NCBI GenBank assembly: GCA_918807975.1
Contig: OU964919.1
Location: forward strand, 14,774,001-14,838,000
Origin: Aplidium turbinatum
Taxonomy: Eukaryota > Chordata > Ascidiacea > Aplousobranchia > Polyclinidae
Direction of reading: 5' to 3'
DNA length: 64,000 nucleotides
Part shown: positions 56,164 to 64,000 of the stretch, piece by piece
How positions within the stretch are numbered: the first letter of the stretch is position 1
Layout of the letters: each line of letters opens with the position of its first letter
The notes under the pieces: model-generated
The model's input: the letters and a program-made list of their open reading frames with translations, nothing else
Database searches by the model: none
What the model was told of the DNA's origin: nothing
Made by a program: the position numbers and the translations under genes

Positions 56164-57210
56164 TTCATCATCATCAGCCGGTCATGCCACTGCTGGCAGA
56201 TGGCCTCCGCAGATTTATCTGTAGATTTCCATCACGCATTGAAGCGGTGATCTGATATTGAAATTTTCTATGGTTCGAGAAAAAGTTTTCTCTGCCTATA
56301 AAACGTTGAATGGTAAGTTAGTTTAATTAATTACTTCCACATATGTTTCCACACGGTTCTGTCTTTTGCTGTTCTCATCCAGGTGATGCCAATCTTTTCT
56401 TCTATGTCATCTCGCCATCTTCTTTTCGGTCTCCCTCTAGTTCTTCTTGCATACCTTGGTGTCCATTCTGTGGTGATCTTGGCCCATCTGTTGTCTGTCA
56501 TTCTTGCTACATGTCCCGTCCATTGCCACTTTAGGTTTGTTGCTGTTTCTATGACATCTTTGATGAGTTACAAGTTTTGCTTCTGATGACTTCATTTCTA
56601 ATCTTTTCTTTTCTATTTATGTTTAATATTATTCTTTCAATGTTCCTTTGCGCTGCTGCCAGTTTTCTTGTTTGTTGTTTTGTGAGTGATCATGTTTCTG
56701 CTCCGTATGTTAATGTTGGCAATATTAGGCTACTGTGTCCATCATTTTTCGGTTTAGGCTAGTTGGAATGTTCTTGCTCTTTAAAAAAGAGCTATATTGA
56801 CCAAAGCTTCTCCAGCCTGACGTTATCCTTTGAGCATAGTTAATAAATATGCTTTGAGTGATCTCAGTTTCGATGTCGTTTCCTGGTGTTATCATTTTCC
56901 TTAAATATTTGTATTGATCAACCTCCTCTATCTTTTCTCCATCTATCAAAATACCTGTCCTTGGTTGTTTCTCTGCTATCTCGTTCCACATTATTTTTGT
57001 CTTTTTCTTGTTCATCTTCATTCCATCTCGTTTCCCTTCTCGATTCAGTTCCTCAAGCAATTGTTGCAGAGTAGGCCTGCATTCTGACTGTGCAAAAAGG
57101 ATGATGTCATCTGCAAATCTTAGATTGCTCAGCAGTTGTCCATTAATGACAAGTCCAGTCTCAGATTTCAGCCTCTTGAATATCTCTTCAACTGCAGCTG
57201 TAAACATAGC
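56164..57210 (-). mobile_element. 5'-truncated RTE-type LINE
   Basis: The minus-strand frame starts in reverse transcriptase (AAVEEIFKRLKSETGLVING, SNLRFADDIILFAQSE, KMNKKKTKIMWNE, YKYLRKMITPGNDIETEI), then after frameshifts WQWTGHVARMTDNRWAKIT and RRTRGRPKRRWRDDIEEKIG. It ends in a GATGATGATG tail at 56166. The endonuclease and most of RT are missing. It is a different lineage from the LINE at 3277. Confidence 0.88.
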
Positions 57211-57427
57211 TTTTATCAATATACAATTCACTTTTCCAAACCTTTCTTTAACTAAAACCCCTGACTAAAACATAATAAATATTTACAACATTATTACCAA
57301 ATACCACCGCAATTAAAAGTCCATTCATCACTTCCGCTAACTAGGCCAGTAGCCAAACAAATCGATTTATCTTTTCCTCATAGATCTTTTGCTGTGGCAA
57401 TAAAACACATAGCCTAGTAGTTTCTCA

Positions 57428-57620
57428 TTTCAGGACTGCTCTTCATTCAGCGACACATAGTGAATGGAATAAGTCCCCGGCAACAACACTTAAACAATAG
57501 GAAAACTTCAATCTGCCAATCTCGGTAACCGGCCTTGCTTCAAGAGCCTCTACAAGTATGCGAAACTACCAGGAATAACCAATCAAGGCTTTGTCAGTCC
57601 GAGGATAAAGATTCAAAACC
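57428..57620 (+). mobile_element. SINE family A, partial copy
   Basis: Reads ggactgctcttcattcag, gtccccggcaacaacac, aatctcggtaaccgg, gcctctacaagtatgcg and cagtccgaggataaag. The tRNA head is absent. Confidence 0.8.
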
Positions 57621-57769
57621 AACCAACCATATCTCCAGTAGTTTTTTTGTTGTGAAGTGCCTAAGTGAACTATCAGTCCGAGCTGTGAACTACCGATCTG
57701 AAATCAGGCTAAGACAGTACTTACGCAGAATTGTTGCACATAAACCAAAAACAAACAGACTATTTTTTG

Positions 57770-58010
57770 TTCAGGTTCGGCTCTCGGGGTAGGCTATGCG
57801 TTTGAGCAACGCATTCAGGACTGCTCTCCATTCAGCGGCACCAAATCGATGGATTAATTCTCCGGCAACAACACTTCAACAATCGAAAACTTGACTGTCA
57901 ATTTCGGTGACCGAGCCTCTGTCAGCGGTTCAAAGCCTCTACAGCGAAACAACCTGGATTAAGTTCTCAAAGAAGCTTTCCCATTCCAAGGATAATGATC
58001 CAATCAATCG
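57770..58010 (+). mobile_element. SINE family A, near-complete copy
   Basis: Begins with the B-box end of the head (aggttcggctctcgggg), then gtttgagcaacgcattcagg, ctctccattcagcggcac, gacggagcc-like tcggtgaccgagcctctg, and ttcccattccaaggata. Lies about 150 bp after the previous copy in the same direction. Confidence 0.82.
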
Positions 58011-60554
58011 AGCTGAACAGAATCACAAAATTTAGTTGAATTTCTTTGCGCTAGGTGTCGCTAAATGGCAAACAGTTCTTGAAAACGTGCTCAAAACTAA
58101 ATCCGGAAAGTCGAGAATTGATCCATTTTTGATTAATCTTGCCTTGATCTTGTCTACCCTAATAGGCCTATTAGGATTTTTTGTCATAACAAATAAAACC
58201 CAAATTTGATTTTATGAACACTGATGCAAAATGAAACATAATGCTTTAACAAAGAACTGGAGCAGAACTATATCGGAAGAAATAGGTGAGGCTCAATTGC
58301 TAGCGAATTGGAGTGGGCCGTTTCAATAGTAACTTGTTTCAGTGAGACCTCGCCGACACAACATCTTCTGCATGTGGGTCAGATTTTCAGACTGCATACC
58401 ACATTATCTACCAATGTCTTATATACACTGACCCTAAAATAGATATGTGGACCTAACAACGCTCGATGAACACACAATCCATTGACTGCTGTGCCTGGAT
58501 TTAACCTGACCTGCGGTGGCCTCAAACACAAGAAAAACAAAGAACTAAATTTTAAATTAAGACAAAAAATTTTGCATCGAAACGACATTTTGTTTTGAAA
58601 AATAAATTCGCCTATTTCTGTTTTAAACCGAAATAATTGGTTGCAAGAATTTTCGAAAAGCATAGTGCTTTGAATTTTGCTTCGGTTGCTGTTTTGTAGT
58701 TTTTTGATTGTTGTGTTTCTAGTTTACAGCAAAACGAAATTACTTAAATGTTGAAAAAACCTGAAACAAATTCTTTCCCAAGAATTTTATTTAAAAACAA
58801 AATAAAAAATGTTCAATTTGTTTTGTTGATCTTTCAATTCATTTCTTTGAAAGCTATAACTATTACAATAGTTTTTAAACTGCCACACAAGCGAGAATTC
58901 CTGTTTTATTATGTTGTCATAATAAATTATTATTGTAGGGTAAGGAGAAAATGAAATACCAAATTACTTCAACACGCGTTTTATTTTTTCAAGCAAGCGC
59001 CAAATAAAAATAATTACCACCTTGCTGAGCTGGGTTGGTTAAACACTGAGTCATCTGGACACCCGATTATGTGAGATTGTTTGTCAAGTTTTAGGCACAA
59101 AAAATGTTTATCTCTTGAAGAACTTGTTGTGGCCGAAATTTGAGTGCGTGATGTATGCTCGGTAGTTTGTCTTCTGACAAAGCGTGTGTGAATACAGCTT
59201 AGTCATCCATTTCTCATTTGCTCAATTCATGCTCCTTTCGCATTCGGAGTAGAATATTTTTGAACTTGTTCCTTGTAGTTACGCGGGGGTTTAGTGAGAA
59301 ATCGCACCTCCAAAATTAAATCTTGTCTCCCACTAAAAAATAATGTTTTAATGCTATTACAACGCTTTAATACCATTGTAATAATCATGTTGACTGGCGT
59401 TGCCCCCTCAACAGTTGCTTTTGTCCTTGCAAAAATTTTCTTTCTTGCTACGCCACTGATCCCCTGGTCTCTTGCATGAGATTTAATGGAAATCAGAAAA
59501 TGTTTCCGCTTCTACTGCAAAATTTTGCATCTGCATGACCTTAGCATAGGCCGTGTGGTCGGTGGTTTCGTTAATGTTGTTTTGACACTTAAAGCCAAAC
59601 TTAATGAACCATGTACCATAAACAACTACTCTATGTGGTCTAACTCTTACTAGATTCGATAGCATCCTACTAAACCTAAACAAGAGAGCATTTTTGCTAA
59701 ATTATGAATATTTCGGACTTGAAGTCTGTTATTAAAAAAACTTTTAAGGGTATTTTTAATCTGACTTCATTAATTCAACCGGATTTCTCAGGTTTGCGCA
59801 AGCCGAGTCTAATTAAAGGCATGGGAATCGGTTGTCAGATCAAAACTCTTTTTGTTGCAGGCTGCATGGAGTAGGTTATGATATATTTGACAACAGTGTA
59901 TGTAGGCTTATAGTAATATTTTCACAACAGTTATGCACAGCATAAAGCGGATTTTAAAAATTTTAAGGTCACATTGCTATACGACTGGGATGTTTGTGAT
60001 CTGATTTTGAAGTCTTGTTTTTAGTTATGTTGAGCCGAGAAGCAACAAATTCTGTGATAGATATAGAGCTATATCAAACACTAACACGCATTATTATTAT
60101 TATACAAACGTAGGCTGAGAGTGAGACAAATCAAATGCCGTTTGAATATGACAATGAACATTATTCTCATAATTCGTACTTATTCCAACGTTTGTCAAAC
60201 ATCTTCTTTTTATTAAATACCCAATAGTCTATTAAATATATTAAATACCCAATATAAATACCCAATCATAGTCTTAACGTAATTGGCAACATTAAAATAG
60301 AGACAAGAATTTTTTTCCAAACTTTTCAGTTGTTCAAATTATTGTAAGCTGCTCTCGAAAACAAGTCTTGTGGTAGGCTTATTATAACTACATAATCTCG
60401 TTTTTATATTGTTTAAACTTTTTAGCCTTTAAAATCACAATTTGTGTTTAATAGAACTATTTAAAAAATTTCTTACAAGGCAAATAAAAACTGTTGTGAT
60501 CACTTTAACAATGAAAATTACATTAATATGTAACCATTTCTACAATCATTAGCG
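58011..60554. other. Non-coding stretch
   Basis: AT-rich with short unrecognised frames. A hAT-like end (cttgctacgccactg) occurs near 59450; its partner was not found. Confidence 0.4.
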
Positions 60555-60558
60555 TTAA

Positions 60559-61150
60559 AGGGCGGGGAAACCCAAATTCACTTTTTGCGAGTTTTTTGTT
60601 TCAGCGTGATGTCATTGTGTACAACATGCGTTTTAGCAAAAAAAAAATCCAAATTTTGTTTCCCTCGTCTCGCTAAGGCCGCTTTTGTTTGATACCCGTT
60701 TGCGAGGTCTCGCGCGCATCAAGCTGTGATTTTGTTCGCTGTGACGTCACAAGGTACATATAGTTGTGGCCAAAAGTTTAAGACCAGACTTGATTCATGA
60801 CGATTTTTGCATTACTTCAAAATACTGCATCATATATTGTTTCAGTTGCATCATCTTTATGCATCATCTTATATCTGATGCAGTATTTTGAAGTAATGCA
60901 AAAATCGTCATAAATCAAGTCTGGTCTTAAACTTTTGGCCACAACTATATGTACCTTGTGACGTCACAGCGAACAGAATCACAGCTTGATGCGCAACGAG
61001 ACCTCGCAAACGGGTATCAAACAAAAGCGGCCCTAGCGAGACGAGGGCAACAAAATTTGGATTTTTTTATTGCTAAAACGCATGTTGTACACAATGACAT
61101 CACGCTGAAACAAAAAACTCGCAAAAAGTTAATTTGGGTTTCCCCGCCCT
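60559..61150. mobile_element. TTAA-flanked palindromic MITE
   Basis: Arms of about 200 bp (60559-60758 and 60950-61150) are nearly identical in inverted order, starting agggcggggaaaccc. TTAA flanks both ends (60555-60558, 61151-61154), as in piggyBac- or Kolobok-type elements. Without its insert it would be an almost perfect palindrome of about 400 bp centred on acatatgt. Confidence 0.9.
60761..60947. mobile_element. Tc1-like MITE inserted at the palindrome centre
   Basis: Ends tagttgtggccaaaag and complement, resembling Tc1 termini, with TA on both sides (60759-60760, 60948-60949). Its own arms are about 75 bp and nearly perfect, with a 40-bp loop. Confidence 0.85.
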
Positions 61151-61154
61151 TTAA

Positions 61155-64000
61155 TAGAGTGGTCCAGGAGGTTCCTTCCCATGCAATCAGTTTATCTGGT
61201 CTAGATTTTCACCAGATCGGGTAAAAATCTGACCAGATCTGGATGTGATAAAGTGGCTGTCTGAGTTTGGACCTGGACTCTGAATGATTTTAAAGGTCCG
61301 AAACCTTTCCAAAGGGTTCCGGATATTAAAAAACGTTGCATACATTTTAGCAGTATCTTGTTTTGGGGGGCCGGAATTGTCATTGGTACCCGACCTACAC
61401 TAGCCTCTCAACGGCCCTGGCCACAATTAATCAACTAAAATTAGTTTGAAATATAGTGGTGCCATGCGGCGTGAACAATGGTCAGCGTCAAGCAATACAT
61501 CTCCACTTCGTTAAGTATTTGGATCGTCTGAAAAACAATTGGGTCATGGCCTTTCTACCTTGCCTCATCAATGCGTAACCGTTTGCTCACTGCTGATGTG
61601 GTATGTGAGTGCTTGGCAGAAAGTGCTGCCTGTGAGTGAGGTAAAATGCAGACGACAGCCCAAGTAATCAAGGATCGCCCGCTGTACAGATCACCTCAAC
61701 GTATGGAAGGCCTGGTCTCAATTGGCGGTGACACCAGACAGTGGCTAACCGACGGGTGCCTTAATATAGGCCTATAGCGATAACACGAGAAAAAAGTTTG
61801 AAATATTTTGGTTTTGTTACGTTTGATTTCAGAAGAAACAGTTTTGCTTCTTCCGCTTCGTTGTAATTTGAAACGAGTTAAAAATGAGTGTCAATTTTTT
61901 AAGCTATTGTGTTAAGCAGTGAAAGCACATGACTGTGTGTAGAAGCTAGGGGTGCAGGAGAGTGAAACTTCACTTTCAAACTGTACAATTGAACTGATTT
62001 TTGATTTCATTCTGAAATAAGTAATCAAAACTATGCTCTAATATTTATTAAAATACATCAAATTTCTGAAAAATTAGCGTATTTCGGTAAAAATGTGCAT
62101 GATTAAGGTTTTGAAAGTTAAGAAACAAATGCAGCCAAAGCAATAATTTGTGGAGATTTTGTAAAACTATATGTAAAAGAATATGCTTATCGAGATGTAC
62201 TCCAATATGGAAAGCAATGCTATGAATATAAAACTTACAAAATCAGCAACATACTGAACCGAAAATGATCATGCTTCAGTTTCAAACCAGTTCTCTACGT
62301 TGATACAATCATGTTCAAAGTAACACATTGTAAAAAACGCAAAAACCAAAGTAATTTTAGTAGCACATTTTTGAGGTCTGATCGGTTGTTTAAGTACTGG
62401 ATTTAAAAACAAAGCCAAGATGCAATAATTCTGCAGAAGGTTTGCTTCATAAACAGATTAGCTTTACAAATAGATTTCTCATTTATAAAACATGCTGATT
62501 AGTGGGTTGTACTGTATATATCGACGTAAGACGGTGACAAGATAATCTGTGCCTCCACTTACAATTGCTGTTCAGTAACTGCGCTTTTTACTTTTCTACA
62601 AATTATCACGAATAACGTTGAAGTTATTGTTATTGCATGATAATCAGGACCAAACAAAATGTTTGATTCCTTAGTTATCAGCTACCCTATTTACAATTTT
62701 GATGAAAACATGCAATTTCAAAAATAAGACTTTTTTTGGCAATTCAAGACAAATCCATCCCTTATGATTAGTGAATCTTTTTTGATGGAGCCATCTAAAA
62801 TTTATTGAAATTCGTCAAGGTGGCACATTCTTCTGCAGCAGAGTTGTATTCTGAAAAGCCTCACTTGCTGTACTGAATGGTAAGATAGAACAACACAAGT
62901 GGCAGATTCCCCAACGAGCATAGAACTGGGCCGGCGTTACAACTCCACTTCTACATCGTAGATTTAGTAGCTGACAGCCAACATCTGTTTGCGGTTGGGT
63001 TAGATTTTTTTGCTTTGCCCTAGGGGCGTTTTTCCTGGAAAGGGACTCCGATGGTGCAATAAATTTGGAAAATGAAAAAAAAATCATTATTTTTAGTTCG
63101 AATACGATTTCTTTTAGTGAAAGTGATCTAAAGGTTGTGGGATGATGCGGTCCTTTGTTTGATTCGCCGAACATGTGTTTATCTTGCATATAGGTTAATC
63201 CACGATTACGACGGATTTGTTTGGCAAATCGAGACACAAGTGATGCTAAAAGCGTTGTCTTACAAAGACAAACATCTTCAAGAAAAAAGAAACAGCATCA
63301 AGTACCTGAATTCTCAGACATGCTGTACAGTACGACAGATAGCTTACAACTCACTTTGTTACACGTTACACCAACGCTTACACCCAGTTATATCTACAGT
63401 ATTCTTCTTGTGTGGTAACAAAACATTACAAACTAGCGTTTACGCACTATTAACGCAGAGAGTTCACAATCCGTTTAACAGCTTCACTCAAAATAACAAT
63501 GATTTTTTGCTTGTAATGCCAGCTTCAGGCTAGGAGTTTTTATGATTTCTACAAGCTTACCAAAGATAGCCTAAATCAAATGTGAAAGCAAACTAAAACA
63601 TGAAAACCGCTCTCAACCTGTTAAAGGGGTATTAAAGGAAAAACCTGACTTGGCGATTTTCCACGTTCTTTGTGTTTAACATGCTACCATAAAACGATTT
63701 TCAATAAAATTTTGCCCCATTGCGGTCTGACCACCATTGTGCGCGTGCTTTTGTCAGAGCTTTCAAAACGAGATTGGACTGAGCAACGAAGCGTGCGACT
63801 GTAAAGAACGTCATAAAGTCTACGTCATAAAGTCTAGCAATCAACCGATCACGCAATAATTGTTACTGCGGGCGATTTGACTGTAGGCTATGTATGTATT
63901 TACATCAAAACAGCACATTTTAACATCAAAACAGCAGACAGTTTGCTCAAAACATCAGATTGGTAACGTGGTTTTTGTTATTGCTGGACTTTATGACGTA
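61155..64000. other. Non-coding or unrecognised stretch at the right edge
   Basis: Overlapping frames at 62815-63533 on both strands (up to 140 codons) show no familiar motif and no coding-style conservation I can judge. From 63619 ttaaaggggtattaaag resembles the start of another TTAA element cut by the window end. A 16-bp unit (cgtcataaagtcta) repeats at 63810-63835. Confidence 0.35.

Noticed and set aside
62815-63533. 140- and 132-codon overlapping frames near the right edge
   Set aside because: They overlap on opposite strands, contain no known motif, and have no recognisable splice context.

Overview
This is a stretch of an animal nuclear genome: AT-rich, intron-containing and crowded with transposons. 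There are no bacterial-type genes, no rRNA and no CRISPR. The exon sequences read as a metazoan HIP1/HIP1R (Sla2) protein. AT-rich introns and abundant hAT, Tc1/mariner, RTE-like and tRNA-SINE repeats suggest a non-vertebrate such as a tunicate, but the species cannot be fixed from this window.

The one host gene I can reconstruct is a HIP1-family gene on the minus strand, from the start codon at 49534 to a stop at 27805 (about 21.7 kb). I placed 23 coding exons by hand. Every junction is GT-AG and every phase agrees. The sum is 2784 bases (927 codons plus stop), running ANTH domain, coiled coil, then THATCH (I/LWEQ) domain. The protein would link clathrin-coated pits to actin. An alternative first exon in frame may lie at 47908-47985.

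Layout. 1-3000: no clear gene. 3004-7347: a mariner element whose right end is an inverted copy of its own 3' end, with a full-length RTE-like LINE (intact 1047-aa ORF) inserted into its transposase. 7514-11149: a 3.6 kb foldback whose arms both carry the same protein-coding stretch, with two later insertions in its left arm. 14.6-16.7 kb: a small foldback, a tRNA-SINE split by a Mutator-like MITE, and a hAT MITE. 17827-21211: hAT elements nested one inside another, with 7-8 bp target duplications. 24.8-25.8 kb: a cluster of short palindromic repeats that recur across the window. 26087-26853: a GC-rich retroposon with a poly(A) tail and 13-bp target duplication. 26945-27656: a foldback just beyond the HIP1 stop. 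27.8-49.5 kb: HIP1, with LINE, Tc1/mariner, foldback and short-palindrome insertions in its introns. 52-57.2 kb: hAT elements, a second SINE family and an RTE fragment. 57.4-58 kb: two SINE copies. 60559-61150: a TTAA-flanked palindrome with a Tc1-like MITE at its exact centre.

The recurring theme is inverted duplication. At least nine independent hairpin-forming elements lie in 64 kb, and at least one autonomous family (mariner) appears in a form with two 3' ends facing each other.
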